64,000 nt of DNA. Source: Peribacillus sp. FSL H8-0477. GTDB lineage: Bacteria; Bacillota; Bacilli; Bacillales; DSM-1321. Under the pieces are notes generated by a model. It was not told the DNA's origin. It saw only the letters and a program-made list of their open reading frames with translations, and searched no databases. The position numbers were made by a program, and so were the translations under genes. Below, in pieces: positions 23,297 to 33,688 of the stretch; positions within the stretch are counted from its first letter, which is position 1; the number at the start of each line of letters is the position of its first letter. Location of the stretch: positions 1,302,001-1,366,000 of the forward strand of contig NZ_JBBODE010000001.1 of assembly GCF_038002765.1 (NCBI RefSeq), in the 5' to 3' direction.

Positions 23297-25190
23297 ATTC
23301 CACCCTGCTTCTGAATGTGACTTGTTTATGCAATACAACGGCATTTAACTGTTGAACAAACTCTTGATCAGAACTCCCTTGCGTTAAATCTAGTACATTG
23401 GTTTCTGGGAGTTTTGAAACGAAATAGGACTCAAGCATGGCTAGTACTGCATTATTCCGTTTAACCGTTTGTTCCTCACCATCGTTCACTCTCGCGGATG
23501 CTAGGATAATCCGTTCTGCTGGCATCACAGCCATCAGTGAGTTAATGAACGTATCCATCGCGTTCATCTTCATGTGCACGGAAGATTCCATTATACTTTC
23601 TTCATTGACCCCATAGCCTGATCTTACTAATGCACTACTCAAGGTAAGCATTTGTGCGTCCATAAGTTGAATGAAAGGACTAGCCACATCATTCACTAAA
23701 TCGATGACTAGATAATCCGGTGCTGCTAGTTCCAAATCTGTAAAGAAAGTCTTTTCAAATTCTTGTTTCAGCATAGCTCGGTCACTTTTGGTAACCGATT
23801 TCAAATCTGTATCATCCATGCGGACAGGTTTCGCCGCCATAGTTGTCATAGAAGAAAGATTTTGCTGTAATACGACTTGATAAACAGCCTCAGTACGGTT
23901 CGTGAATAAAAATGGCTTGGTAATCAGTTGACTGCCGAAGAGAGCCACTTTTATTTTCTCTGTTGTCTGGTTAGCTGCTGTATAGAGGGCGATTCCACGG
24001 GCACCCGTCAAGTAGGGTTTAATTTTTTTTGAAGTGCTGCTTTCAGGGGATACATAATAGTTATAATTCTTACTTATATACCCATCAACCACTTTGACCG
24101 GATAATCTGCCACACTGTCATTGGCAGCTTGAAGCCTGATAAAAACATCCCAAATCCCGCCCTCATACGAATGATGAATTGGAAGGCTTTCTAACGGATA
24201 CGCTCCGGCAAAAATTTCACCGCTTACCTCTAGTGATTTTGCTGTTTCAAAAGAATACTGCTCATTGCCCAGCTTGTCCCGCAGTTTAAGTACGACTTTA
24301 CTCGCATGCGCTTGAACCGGTACCGGACCATTGTCAACTAAGCCTTCAATCGAAAATTGACCATTTGTTTTATTAAAAATAACATCGACAATCGATACAG
24401 CCATCTCTTCTTGCTTAATATACAGGGAAAGCAATTGTTCATTATTCTTATAGGGTTTAATCAGGTAAAAAGAATTTTTTTCACTGCGTGCATAGTTCGC
24501 TTTAAAATTCTTTGGTGTGGCTATTTTCTCAGTTCGTACTAACTTCCCGCTCTTATAAATCACATACAAATCATAAATGAGTCCATCCTCAAACTCTTTT
24601 AGGTCAACAGCAATCGGCAGTTCGAAGCCTACTTTCCTTTGGTTCACGTTGACAGGGTAACGAAGGGTAAACTCTTTCGTTAGATCATTCCTATCTTTGA
24701 TACCAATTTCAACAGAAATAGCCGGGGAGAGTTCTTTAAACGTCATTTCGCCGCTCAGCATGCCTTTTTTGAAACTCATTTTCTCAGCTATGACAGGCAA
24801 TTCAATGGTTTTGAAATATAAACCAACCGTGCCATGCGTCGTGAGATATGGCTTACATTCATATAGACCATTGTTGAAGGAATAGTAGTCGAACGATTGA
24901 GAATCGATGATACATTGATAGTCTTTCCTGCCGGATGTATAGATTAATTGACAAGCTCCCTCTATCCGCTCACCCGCAAAGAGTTCTTCAAAATCCACTT
25001 CAACCGACGCTATCCTTTTTGCTTTTGCCTTAAAGGGAATTGTCCATTTAACCGGCGGCAATAATCCAGGACGTTTTTTAAGTAAATAAAAGGAACTTTC
25101 CTCATTAACCTGTTCTGGAAGGTCGACCAAAAAGGTTACGCGTCCGGCTTCCTTTTGATAGCTAAAATTGGTACTAGTCAATGTCCTCAT
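23250..25190 (-). CDS. DUF6270-like paralogue with degenerate GSQ motif
   Basis: This 646-residue protein has two or three beta-rich N-terminal segments (about 1-120, 120-260 and 260-390, with repeated phrases of the type ...YYSFNNGLYECKPYLT and ...SYFLIKPYKN) and a C-terminal DUF6270-like domain. The motif IGSCVSRDNF of its neighbour is here LFGSQLITKPFLF, and DYLILDFFSDV is DYLVIDLVNDV. Loss of the cysteine and following SRD suggests this copy is not catalytic, or works differently. It overlaps the TagF-like gene by four bases. Its function is unknown; the N-terminal segments could bind the polymer. Confidence 0.5.
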   Translation of the reverse strand: MRTLTSTNFSYQKEAGRVTFLVDLPEQVNEESSFYLLKKRPGLLPPVKWTIPFKAKAKRIASVEVDFEELFAGERIEGACQLIYTSGRKDYQCIIDSQSFDYYSFNNGLYECKPYLTTHGTVGLYFKTIELPVIAEKMSFKKGMLSGEMTFKELSPAISVEIGIKDRNDLTKEFTLRYPVNVNQRKVGFELPIAVDLKEFEDGLIYDLYVIYKSGKLVRTEKIATPKNFKANYARSEKNSFYLIKPYKNNEQLLSLYIKQEEMAVSIVDVIFNKTNGQFSIEGLVDNGPVPVQAHASKVVLKLRDKLGNEQYSFETAKSLEVSGEIFAGAYPLESLPIHHSYEGGIWDVFIRLQAANDSVADYPVKVVDGYISKNYNYYVSPESSTSKKIKPYLTGARGIALYTAANQTTEKIKVALFGSQLITKPFLFTNRTEAVYQVVLQQNLSSMTTMAAKPVRMDDTDLKSVTKSDRAMLKQEFEKTFFTDLELAAPDYLVIDLVNDVASPFIQLMDAQMLTLSSALVRSGYGVNEESIMESSVHMKMNAMDTFINSLMAVMPAERIILASARVNDGEEQTVKRNNAVLAMLESYFVSKLPETNVLDLTQGSSDQEFVQQLNAVVLHKQVTFRSRVEYGSLDQEHQVSEKRH

Positions 25191-27232
25191 TTTCTTGCCC
25201 CTTTCAGGTCGTTAATCGCCTTGAATATTCGTGCACTGTTCTGTTGGTCTTTATGTGCAAAGAATGTATTTGATTTTGCTTGATACTCAGGACTAATTTT
25301 GAAATCTGCATTGATACTTTGCGTAATGGCTTCTACTAATCTAGCTTCATCATCAAAAACTTCTCCAAAATCATCATAGCTGATCTGTTGAACTGGACCA
25401 TGATGGTTATCATACGGATCGAATTGGTACAGAAGAACCGACTTATCCATGTAAAGGAAATCAGCCATTACAGATGAATAATCGGTGACTAGCAGCGAGC
25501 TTTCCTTCAGCAGCTCGGACACAATGGCATCCTGCTTGGTCAAAAATTGAACATTTGGATGTTCAAACGCAAATTCTGGTAAGAACTTTTGCATTTGGCT
25601 GTGTACATAGAATTTCAGAACGATTTGTTTTTCCTCAAGAACCTTTAACAACTGCTCGTTCCGGACGAGTTGGTAATAACGGTTAAAATACAGTGATCTA
25701 AGAAACTGACTTTTGTTGAGATTAAAGATGGAGCGTCTCCAAGTCGGCATAATTAGAATTTGTTTTTTGACCGAAAGATTATGAAGATTATCAAAGCGGC
25801 TCAACCCTGTAACGACAACGTCTTGATCCTCATAGCCTAACGTCTGTTTAATGACTTCCTTCTCCGCTTCAGAACTGGCAATGAAAAGCTGTTGATTATA
25901 TTGTGCTTTGCTCAGATAGGGAGCAATATTATGAATAATCACTCCATGCTGTAAGGTAATTTGCGGAGTCTTCTCATATACCGATGCAAATAGTTCCTTA
26001 AAGTCTGCAGATCCCTTTGGCAGGGAAAACTCATCAAATACCCAGGCACTGATATATTTTTTCGCAGTCAGCATGTACAGCCAATGCTTAAGGCTTGAGT
26101 GGATAATCACGTTGCCGAGTGTTTGAACCTTATCCATATGTGGTGAGTCCTTGTCGATTAGATAAAAGACTTTTTTATTCGGATGCTTTTCACGGCAATA
26201 CTTGAAAAAAGCATACCCATTATCTTCAGCCTGATCAGGCCGTTCACTGACAAGCCAGGCATCTTGGCCAGCATAACGCAGTTTAACCGGCAGACTTAGC
26301 AGGCTGAGTCCTATTTTCATACATGTATTACGAATGTTTTTACAGATGTTTTTACCTTTACGCAAAGGAGCTGATACCTTCCAAGAGGTTGAGTCTGCAA
26401 TTGGGTATCGTTTAACCTTTTTATTCAGCTTTTTGCTTCGGTTGAACCAGTACCGTTTTCCTCGCATTAATCGCAGGTAATAAATCCCCTCCGTGTAGTA
26501 TTCAGCACGAATCATTTGAACAAACGGAATATATCCATCTAAGTCCATCTGCGTTAAGGTAGGATCATCAATATCAAGAAGAACTTCCCTAAACAGCCTA
26601 AGCACGTCTTCTTGCTCCGAATACGGGATCAGCTCTGCGAATGCTTTTGTATCAGCCAGTTTGAATAGCCTTTTAATCAATGCTCGTTTATATAAAACGA
26701 GGAACTTTCTTCGATCCGCACTGGTTTTTTCGAAGAGAAGATGGGTAATCAATTCCACTTCCTGCTGAACGGATTCTACATCCACTTTGTTTAGAAATTG
26801 ATAACCGCTCTCGATGGTATTGAATGTAAGAGGTTCTTGAAATAAATCAAAATATAAGTCTGTCAGCATAGGACGATCAAGCGTGCCAATGTCAAAATAA
26901 TCAAGCTTTGACAGTACCGACTTTTTAATCACTTTCAGTGCAGTAATGTTTTCATAACTTGCCAGGAATACATCTTCCCGTTTAAGAATACTGCCTTTTG
27001 CTTGTTTAGGGGTTAGTTGTAAGAAGTCAACATCACTTGAGAGGTTAGACAGGATGGGCGTAAGAAATCCTTCATCTATTTGGACATCTTGATCCACAAA
27101 TAACAGATAATCCGCTTTGATATCCTCTAATGTAATCTGTTCAGAACTTAGGGTTATTGTCTGAACATCAGCAAATAGCTTACGTTTTGCTAACTCCTCA
27201 CCTTTTGATAAAAATAGTACACACAGATTCAT
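25187..27232 (-). CDS. TagF/TagB-like glycerophosphotransferase with GT-A-like N-terminus
   Basis: This 681-residue protein has a C-terminal CDP-glycerol glycerophosphotransferase domain (about 320-670) with ITLQHGVIIHNIAPY, ILIMPTWRR and VTDYSSVMADFLYMDKSVLLY, all typical of TagB/TagF. The first 130 residues look like a reduced GT-A domain (YLLFVDQDVQIDEGF); a helical linker joins the two. Such enzymes transfer glycerol phosphate or ribitol phosphate units from CDP-activated donors to a growing polymer at the inner membrane face. It follows the GT2 gene after 98 bases, in which a short hairpin lies at 27254-27273. Whether it primes or polymerises cannot be told. Confidence 0.8.
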   Translation of the reverse strand: MNLCVLFLSKGEELAKRKLFADVQTITLSSEQITLEDIKADYLLFVDQDVQIDEGFLTPILSNLSSDVDFLQLTPKQAKGSILKREDVFLASYENITALKVIKKSVLSKLDYFDIGTLDRPMLTDLYFDLFQEPLTFNTIESGYQFLNKVDVESVQQEVELITHLLFEKTSADRRKFLVLYKRALIKRLFKLADTKAFAELIPYSEQEDVLRLFREVLLDIDDPTLTQMDLDGYIPFVQMIRAEYYTEGIYYLRLMRGKRYWFNRSKKLNKKVKRYPIADSTSWKVSAPLRKGKNICKNIRNTCMKIGLSLLSLPVKLRYAGQDAWLVSERPDQAEDNGYAFFKYCREKHPNKKVFYLIDKDSPHMDKVQTLGNVIIHSSLKHWLYMLTAKKYISAWVFDEFSLPKGSADFKELFASVYEKTPQITLQHGVIIHNIAPYLSKAQYNQQLFIASSEAEKEVIKQTLGYEDQDVVVTGLSRFDNLHNLSVKKQILIMPTWRRSIFNLNKSQFLRSLYFNRYYQLVRNEQLLKVLEEKQIVLKFYVHSQMQKFLPEFAFEHPNVQFLTKQDAIVSELLKESSLLVTDYSSVMADFLYMDKSVLLYQFDPYDNHHGPVQQISYDDFGEVFDDEARLVEAITQSINADFKISPEYQAKSNTFFAHKDQQNSARIFKAINDLKGARK

Positions 27233-27330
27233 TAGTAATCTCCTTCTTTATATGCAGGGCGAAACTCCCCTGCTTTGAACTGAAAAAAGGAAAGGAAGAT
27301 TCTTCTACAAAACCTTCCAATCCCTCTATT

Positions 27331-28467
27331 TTATCTATGAAGTAGGTTGTTCAGCTTTCTTAATGGTTTCGTCAACTTCCAAGAAATACTGGAAAGCATT
27401 TTATCCTGCGTATTTTTAATCTCAAGTAATTGCTTGCCTTCTAGGTACCACGTCTTACGAGAAATTTGAAGTTTAATATATTCGATGGCCAAATCATATT
27501 CACGCTTTGATATCAGGCTGACAACGGGATACTCAAACTTATAATATTTCTGAATAATATTCGGATTGTACCCCTCAATAACTGGAGTCATCTTTTCAAG
27601 AAGAAAGACCTTCTTTTCATAAGGAAGTGAATTAAATCCAGGATTTATCAATTTCCAAAACAGGGATCGAAGCGCATTGATCTGGAAGGTTTGGTATTGT
27701 TCTTTTGTTAACAAGGACTTTACGAGCATCGCTGCCTTACAGTCATTAAGCATCGTTGGCTCCATGTCTTGCTGAGTCATCGATGGATTCGTTTCATCAT
27801 CCCGGGTCCTGTAAAGATAGATGGTTTCGGGAATGTAGCTGAACTTCTTCGCGAGTGTGAACAGCTGCATATCATAGTATTTATCTTCCCCATTCTTCAT
27901 GCCTTCCACAAACTTCAGCTGATTTTTCTTCATGAAGTCGCTTCGGACGAGCTTCAAATACACGGCGGTTTTAACCTGAAGGAAAAAAGGCACTTCGTCA
28001 ATCTTTACATTGAAGTAGCTTTTTTTCATCAAGTAATCTCGGAACGTGATATGAAACCATTGATGTCCAATTGGGTTGCTGTCATTAAAGCTGATCATCC
28101 GGCCCATCACGAAGTCTGATTCCCATTCCTCCGCAACACGATATAACTTTTCATACGCATCAAATGGAATATAATCATCCGGATCAAGGAAAATAGTATA
28201 TTTACCCGTGGTGTGCTGCATGCCGACATTTCGAGGCGTACCAGGTGCACCTGAGTTTTTGGGAAGTGTCATTAATTTAACATTTTCATAATCCCGCTCA
28301 TAACGTTCAAGAATTGCAAGCGTCCCATCCGTTGAACGATCATTGACTAAGATAATTTCGAGATTCGTAAATCCAATGGTTTGATTTAATAACGAGTTAA
28401 AGGCTTCATCAATATACTTTTCTACGTTGTAAATCGGCAGAATAACCGATATATAGGGCTGGCTCAT
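27331..28467 (-). CDS. Family 2 glycosyltransferase
   Basis: The protein has 378 residues from the start at 28467, which has AAGGAGG eleven bases upstream; a start at 28494 lacks a binding site. It has a GT-A domain at 1-220: SVILPIYNVEKYIDEAFNSL, IILVNDRSTDGT (DRS) and IFLDPDDYI (the DxD, metal and sugar-nucleotide binding). The C-terminal part resembles other teichoic-acid-linked GT2 proteins. No membrane helices are seen; it should act at the cytoplasmic face. It lies between gtaB and the TagF-like gene, and UDP-glucose or a derivative is a plausible donor. Confidence 0.82.
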   Translation of the reverse strand: MSQPYISVILPIYNVEKYIDEAFNSLLNQTIGFTNLEIILVNDRSTDGTLAILERYERDYENVKLMTLPKNSGAPGTPRNVGMQHTTGKYTIFLDPDDYIPFDAYEKLYRVAEEWESDFVMGRMISFNDSNPIGHQWFHITFRDYLMKKSYFNVKIDEVPFFLQVKTAVYLKLVRSDFMKKNQLKFVEGMKNGEDKYYDMQLFTLAKKFSYIPETIYLYRTRDDETNPSMTQQDMEPTMLNDCKAAMLVKSLLTKEQYQTFQINALRSLFWKLINPGFNSLPYEKKVFLLEKMTPVIEGYNPNIIQKYYKFEYPVVSLISKREYDLAIEYIKLQISRKTWYLEGKQLLEIKNTQDKMLSSISWKLTKPLRKLNNLLHR

Positions 28468-28498
28468 GGTGCAGGTGTCCTCCTTGTCATGCATATTC

Positions 28499-29383
28499 TT
28501 AAGCGTAAACAGGCTCTTTCTTCAAAAGCTCTTCTAAGAACAGGCGGACATCTTCACCAATTTCTTCGTTTTGGAGCGCAAACTCTATAGTGGTCTTCAC
28601 AAAGCCGAGCTTTTCCCCGACATCAAATCGTCTGCCTTCAAATTCATAAGCATATACTTTTTCGTGTTCGTTCAAAGCTTGAATAGCATCCGTAAGTTGA
28701 ATCTCTCCACCGGTACCTGCTTCTTGTTTAGCCAGGTATGCAAAGATTTCTGGAGCCAGCACATATCTTCCCATAATCGCTAAATTCGATGGAGCCGTTC
28801 CTTGCTTAGGCTTTTCAACAAATTTAGTTACCTCATAGCTTCGTCCATTTTGAGTTGCTGGGTCAATGATTCCATAACGATCGGTCTCATCAGCTGGTAC
28901 TTGTTTTACACCAATCACAGAAGAACCAACCTCGTCGTATTGATCCATCAGTTGACCAATCCCAGGTTTCTCACTCTGTACGATATCATCCCCAAGAAGG
29001 ACGGCAAACGGCTCATCACCAATGAATGTCTGTGCACTTAACACAGCATGTCCAAGTCCTTTTGCTTCCTGTTGGCGAATGTAGTGGATGTTAGCTAGAT
29101 TAGAAGAGAATTGTACTCTCTCAAGTAACTTGTCTTTTCCTTTTTTATCTAATTCCATTTCAAGCACAGGGGCACAATCAAAATGATCTTCAATTGCACG
29201 CTTATTCTTACCTGTGACAATAATGATATCCTCGATGCCGGCTGCGACCGCTTCTTCAACAATATATTGAATCGTAGGCTTATCTACGATTGGCAGCATT
29301 TCTTTTGGCATGGCCTTTGTCGCGGGTAAAAATCTCGTACCGAGTCCAGCCGCGGGTATGATTGCTTTTTTTACTTTTTTCAA
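28499..29383 (-). CDS. gtaB: UTP-glucose-1-phosphate uridylyltransferase
   Basis: This 294-residue enzyme has the nucleotidyltransferase motif [20 protein letters not shown] (about 12-31), [14 protein letters not shown] and [20 protein letters not shown] near 190-209. It makes UDP-glucose from UTP and glucose 1-phosphate for glycolipids and wall polymers. Translation begins at TTG after GGAGG. It is the first gene of the minus-strand surface-polymer operon, so it supplies the sugar nucleotide for the genes that follow. Confidence 0.93.
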   Translation of the reverse strand: MKKVKKAIIPAAGLGTRFLPATKAMPKEMLPIVDKPTIQYIVEEAVAAGIEDIIIVTGKNKRAIEDHFDCAPVLEMELDKKGKDKLLERVQFSSNLANIHYIRQQEAKGLGHAVLSAQTFIGDEPFAVLLGDDIVQSEKPGIGQLMDQYDEVGSSVIGVKQVPADETDRYGIIDPATQNGRSYEVTKFVEKPKQGTAPSNLAIMGRYVLAPEIFAYLAKQEAGTGGEIQLTDAIQALNEHEKVYAYEFEGRRFDVGEKLGFVKTTIEFALQNEEIGEDVRLFLEELLKKEPVYA

Positions 29384-30010
29384 ATGTCATTCCTCCAACG
29401 ATTCTCTATTATATGTATGGTCTATTTTCGACCCTTATTATTATTCCTAAATACTAAGAACAGGTTTATTCACTATAATTTTTCAAGATAAATTCAAGTA
29501 TAAACTCTAGCTGAACCTAAAAAAAACAGACTATATCTCTGTTTATTTTCAAATAACTAGAAACTAATATTTCCCACGAGCCAAATTCACTACGGACCAC
29601 AAAACATTATTTTGATATATAAATTTACCTATTGAATTAGTAATTATTGCAACCTTGTGATTGAATGGAAAGCTGGTAAACCCTTAGTAAACAGCAAATC
29701 AAGCGCTTACTCAGTAATGATCTTTCAAACGATGCATGAAGGGAATAAAGTAGGAGAAATGTGTTCAGGACAATTGGTATTATCCTTAAATATTGGGGAT
29801 ATGTAAGTTAAAAGAGCCTAGGTATATCAGCCTTTTTGCCAACAAAAATTATACACATTGAGGAGTTTTAAAGAGAATTGCTTAAAGTTGAGCAGGAAAG
29901 GCAACGATATTTGGCTATGTTTGGTTTTTCGGTGATTCATTTGGCATGACGAGGCATACAACACATAAAAAAACCCTGCATTCCCATGCAGGGTTCTGAC
30001 TGTCAATACT
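29384..30010. other. Intergenic region between the 6S RNA gene and gtaB
   Basis: About 560 bases hold no convincing gene. TATAAT near 29412 could be part of the gtaB promoter, but no good -35 was found. A 30-codon open stretch on the plus strand near 29725-29800 begins with ATG but has no binding site and no known match. The right end holds the 6S RNA terminator. Confidence 0.5.
29967..29996 (-). terminator. Terminator of the 6S RNA gene
   Basis: AACCCTGCAT and ATGCAGGGTT pair and are followed on the minus strand by seven T residues. Confidence 0.85.
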
Positions 30011-30203
30011 TTTGTAAAAGTCCCAATTGTGCCGTTTTGCCTTCGTTTTGAACCCGCTCTCCGCAGGTGGGTGCTCGGTTCTCGGCTTTTGTAAGTCCTC
30101 TCGAAGGAGGCTTTTACGCGGCCTTGAAACATTGGCTCCCGTAACTATAAGTGTTCGGTCAAAACTTATAGGTTAAAGAACGAACACATCAGGACTTTTA
30201 CTG
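30011..30203 (-). ncRNA. bsrA: 6S RNA (6S-1/BsrA type)
   Basis: The minus strand reads GTAAAAGTCCTGATGTGTTC at the 5' end and ends CACAATTGGGACTTTTAC, so the ends pair as the closing stem of 6S RNA. Inside are the Firmicute landmarks GAACACTTATAGTT, AAAAGCCTCC...GAGGACTTACAAAAGCC and GAGCACCCACCTGCGG followed by AGAGCGGGTTCAAAACG. 6S RNA mimics an open promoter and binds sigma-A RNA polymerase in stationary phase. In B. subtilis bsrA also lies next to aspS. A promoter with TTGAAA and TAAACT spaced 18 bases lies just upstream. Ends are approximate. Confidence 0.93.
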
Positions 30204-30259
30204 TTACAAGTAGTTTATCATATTGCACTCCACTCTTTCAAGAGTGAGATACTAGTAAA

Positions 30260-32035
30260 TTAATCTTGTTTTTTCGTCAAAACTGACAAACTTAAGTCTC
30301 TTAACTGGGCCTTACTTACCTGACTTGGTGCGTCTGTAAGCGGGTCGCTTGCACTTGCTGTTTTCGGGAAGGCAATGGTGTCACGTAGATTTGTACGGCC
30401 GGCAAGCAGCATAACAAGTCTATCTAACCCAAGCGCAATTCCACCATGCGGCGGTGTACCGTATTCAAAGGCATCCATCAAGAAGCCAAACTGGTCTGCT
30501 GCTTCTTCTTTTGTGAATCCAAGTACTTCGAACATTTTTTCTTGAATCGGACGTTCAAAGATACGTAATGATCCTCCGCCAAGCTCGTACCCATTAAGAA
30601 CCAAATCATACGCTTGTGCGCGGACATTAGCTGGGTCAGTTGACAACATTTCGATATCTTCACGGAAAGGCATTGTGAATGGATGATGTGCTGCAGAATA
30701 GGTTCCCGCTTCGTCATCATAATCGAACAACGGCCAATCTGTTACCCAAAGGAAATTGAATTTGCTTTCGTCAATAAGGTTGCGTTCTTTACCAAGCTTG
30801 ATACGAAGCGCACCAAGAGCATCGGCAACAATACTTTTCTTATCAGCCACAAATACAATAATATCGCCTACTTCAGCATCAACGATTTGTGCCATTTGTT
30901 TTTGATTTTCTTCTGTGAAGAATTTAGCAATTGGACCTTTCATGCCGTCTTCTTCAATCTTCAGCCAAGCAAGACCTTTTGCACCATAAATGGCAGCAAA
31001 TGCACCTAATCCATCCATATCTTTACGAGAATAATCAGCTGCAGCACCTTTGATGTTCAATGCTTTTACTTGTCCGCCTTTTGCTACTGCTCCAGAAAAG
31101 ACTTTGAAATCACAGCCTTGAGAGAACTCAGTAAGGTCGATTAACTCTAAACCGAAACGAGTGTCTGGCTTATCTGAACCAAAACGGCCCATTGCTTCAT
31201 CATACTTCATACGCGGCAGTGGAAGTGTAATATCGATTCCCTTCACTTCACGCATAACTTTTGCCATCATTTCTTCTGTCATCGCAATGATATCATCTTG
31301 ACTCATGAAGCTTGTTTCAATATCAATTTGCGTGAATTCTGGCTGTCTGTCAGCACGTAAATCTTCATCACGGAAACAACGAGCGATTTGGTAATAGCGT
31401 TCAATACCTGAAACCATCAGCATTTGCTTGAATAACTGCGGTGATTGCGGCAATGCATAAAATTCACCTTCATGCACACGGCTAGGTACTAGATAGTCAC
31501 GTGCGCCTTCTGGCGTGCTCTTTGTTAAAATTGGCGTTTCAACATCAAGGAATCCAGCACCGTCAAGGTATTCACGAACTGCTTTTGTTGTTTGGTGACG
31601 CATCTTCAATGTTTCAAACATCATCGGACGACGAAGATCTAAATAACGGTATTTCAAACGAATATCCTCAGATACCTCTGTACGGTCTTCAATGGCAAAA
31701 GGAGGTGTTTTTGCTTCGTTTAAAATCGTAACTTGCGTTGTATCTACTTCAATAACACCGGTTGGGATGTTTGGATTAATGTTTTCTTTATCACGTGCAC
31801 GCACAACGCCTTCAATAGAAAGAACATATTCACTACGAATTCTTTCGGCAATAGCCAGTGCTTCGCTTGATGTATTTAAATCAAACACGACTTGAACGAT
31901 ACCTGAACGGTCGCGTAAATCAACAAAGATAACTCCACCAAGATCGCGGCGTTTTGATACCCATCCTTTTAATGTTACTTTTTCTCCAATTGCTTGTTCT
32001 GTGACTTCTCCACAGAAATACGTTCTGCCATACAT
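30260..32035 (-). CDS. aspS: Aspartyl-tRNA synthetase
   Basis: This 591-residue class IIb synthetase has an N-terminal OB fold for the anticodon ([20 protein letters not shown], about 25-44), motif 2 [20 protein letters not shown] (near 214-233), the bacterial GAD insertion, and motif 3 [15 protein letters not shown]. It charges tRNA-Asp. The gene begins one base after hisS and shares its T-box leader. AGGAGG precedes the ATG. Confidence 0.97.
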   Translation of the reverse strand: MYGRTYFCGEVTEQAIGEKVTLKGWVSKRRDLGGVIFVDLRDRSGIVQVVFDLNTSSEALAIAERIRSEYVLSIEGVVRARDKENINPNIPTGVIEVDTTQVTILNEAKTPPFAIEDRTEVSEDIRLKYRYLDLRRPMMFETLKMRHQTTKAVREYLDGAGFLDVETPILTKSTPEGARDYLVPSRVHEGEFYALPQSPQLFKQMLMVSGIERYYQIARCFRDEDLRADRQPEFTQIDIETSFMSQDDIIAMTEEMMAKVMREVKGIDITLPLPRMKYDEAMGRFGSDKPDTRFGLELIDLTEFSQGCDFKVFSGAVAKGGQVKALNIKGAAADYSRKDMDGLGAFAAIYGAKGLAWLKIEEDGMKGPIAKFFTEENQKQMAQIVDAEVGDIIVFVADKKSIVADALGALRIKLGKERNLIDESKFNFLWVTDWPLFDYDDEAGTYSAAHHPFTMPFREDIEMLSTDPANVRAQAYDLVLNGYELGGGSLRIFERPIQEKMFEVLGFTKEEAADQFGFLMDAFEYGTPPHGGIALGLDRLVMLLAGRTNLRDTIAFPKTASASDPLTDAPSQVSKAQLRDLSLSVLTKKQD

Positions 32036-32036
32036 A

Positions 32037-33329
32037 TTAATTTCCTCCTAAGGACTGCTGTGATTTAAATTGCTCTATAAAGGTGGCAAGTTCCATTTCA
32101 ACCTGTTCACCGGTAGTCATGTTTTTCAGGTTAATGATTTGTTTCTCAAGCTCATCGTCACCAAGTACAGCCACAAATTTTGCCTTTAAGCGGTCTGCGG
32201 ATTTAAACTGAGCTTTCACTTTACGGTCTTGGTAATCTTTCTCGACCACAAATCCTGCTTTACGAAGCTGATAGGCAAGCTTGACGGTATAATCTTTCGC
32301 CGCTTCACCCATGGAAACTAAGTAACAATCAATGCCTTCTTCAATTGGAAGCTCGACATTTTCTGCTGCAAGCGCCGAAATTAAACGCTCAATACTCAAT
32401 GCAAACCCTATTCCCGGAGTTCCCGGTGCATCGCTGCCGCCGATTTGCTCAGCCAAACCATTGTAACGTCCGCCGCCGCAAAGAGTCGTAATCGAGCCGA
32501 AACCTTCTGCCTCACTCATGATCTCAAATGCCGTGTGATTATAATAATCCAGTCCGCGTACAAGCGTTGGGTCAATGACAAAATCAATATCAAGATCAGT
32601 CAAATGCTTTTGTACTTTTTCAAAATACACACGGGACTCTTCGTTTAAGAATTCAATGATTGATGGTGCGCTGGCCATCAATTCGTGATTGTGATCTTTC
32701 TTACAATCCAGAATTCGAAGTGGATTTTTTTCAAGACGGTTTTGACAATCTCCGCAAAACTCATTAATCCGTGGTTTAAAGTGTTCCACTAATGCATTGC
32801 GGTGAGCTGTACGGCTATCGCTGTCACCAAGGCTGTTGATCACAAGCTTTAGCTTCTTCAAGCCCAGCTCCTTGTAGATCCCCATTGCTAGTGAAAGAAC
32901 TTCTGCATCAATCGCAGGATCCTTGCTGCCGAGTGCTTCAATCCCAAACTGAACGAACTGACGGAAACGGCCTGCCTGCGGACGCTCATAACGGAACATA
33001 GGTCCAATATAGTATAATTTGACCGGCTGATTCGCATTGCCGAACATTTTGTTTTCAAGATAAGAACGGACAACAGAGGCTGTACCTTCTGGGCGAAGCG
33101 TTAAATCACGATCCCCGCGGTCCTTGAATGAATACATCTCTTTTTGAACGATATCCGTTGTGTCACCGACACCGCGCAGAAATAATTCTGTGTGCTCAAA
33201 AATCGGAGTACGAATTTCTTTGTATTGATAACGACGGCAAATTTCGCGTGCCGTTTGTTCAATATACTGCCAAACTTCAGTTGTACCTGGAAGCAGATCC
33301 TGAGTACCTCTTGGAATTTGAATAGACAT
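32037..33329 (-). CDS. hisS: Histidyl-tRNA synthetase
   Basis: This 430-residue class II synthetase has the opening [10 protein letters not shown], motif 2 [19 protein letters not shown] (near 108-126), the histidine motifs [14 protein letters not shown] and GGRYNGL, and a C-terminal anticodon-binding domain. It charges tRNA-His. It is transcribed with aspS from the promoter at 33647-33675 under a T-box leader. Confidence 0.97.
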   Translation of the reverse strand: MSIQIPRGTQDLLPGTTEVWQYIEQTAREICRRYQYKEIRTPIFEHTELFLRGVGDTTDIVQKEMYSFKDRGDRDLTLRPEGTASVVRSYLENKMFGNANQPVKLYYIGPMFRYERPQAGRFRQFVQFGIEALGSKDPAIDAEVLSLAMGIYKELGLKKLKLVINSLGDSDSRTAHRNALVEHFKPRINEFCGDCQNRLEKNPLRILDCKKDHNHELMASAPSIIEFLNEESRVYFEKVQKHLTDLDIDFVIDPTLVRGLDYYNHTAFEIMSEAEGFGSITTLCGGGRYNGLAEQIGGSDAPGTPGIGFALSIERLISALAAENVELPIEEGIDCYLVSMGEAAKDYTVKLAYQLRKAGFVVEKDYQDRKVKAQFKSADRLKAKFVAVLGDDELEKQIINLKNMTTGEQVEMELATFIEQFKSQQSLGGN

Positions 33330-33357
33330 GTGTATTACCCTCCTTATAAAAACAAAA

Positions 33358-33645
33358 AACTCCCGTCCCTTGTAACGAATACGCTACAAGGGACGAGAGT
33401 TTGAATATCCCGTGGTGCCACCCTAATTGAAGCCAAATACAGCTTCCTCTTAAAAGCAGTTAACGCCTGCCTACGTCCATCTCCTACTAAAATCATTTTT
33501 CAGAGTGGAGCCTACTGAGTGTTCGTTCATCAAGACAGCATGTAGATACGCTTTCAGCAAAAGCCGCATATCTTCTCTTTACACGTGTATTCCTTGACTA
33601 CTCTTCTCGATCATGGGCTAAATGTTTTCATTTAGATACTTTTAT
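33358..33645 (-). promoter_or_regulatory. T-box leader of hisS-aspS
   Basis: The minus-strand leader has the T-box sequence AGGGTGGCACCACGG (33410-33425) followed by a terminator hairpin (33358-33403, ACAAGGGACG with its complement and a T run). Uncharged tRNA should pair with the T-box through its NCCA end and favour the antiterminator. A stem I with GAACAC on its 3' side offers CAC (His) as a candidate specifier. The start point lies near 33640, from the sigma-A promoter beside it. Confidence 0.93.
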
Positions 33646-33646
33646 A

Positions 33647-33675
33647 ATCATACGGAGTGAACGGCAACTTGTCAA
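33647..33675 (-). promoter_or_regulatory. Sigma-A promoter of hisS-aspS
   Basis: TTGACA (33670-33675) and TATGAT (33647-33652) are separated by 17 bases, close to the consensus. Confidence 0.9.
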
Positions 33676-33688
33676 GCGTTTAAAAAGG

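Noticed and set aside
29725..29815. Thirty-codon open stretch between the 6S RNA and gtaB
   Set aside because: No ribosome binding site and no recognisable product; could be a chance frame or remnant.
29827..30132. Minus-strand open frame of 101 codons
   Set aside because: It lies across the 6S RNA gene and its terminator; the RNA explains the sequence.
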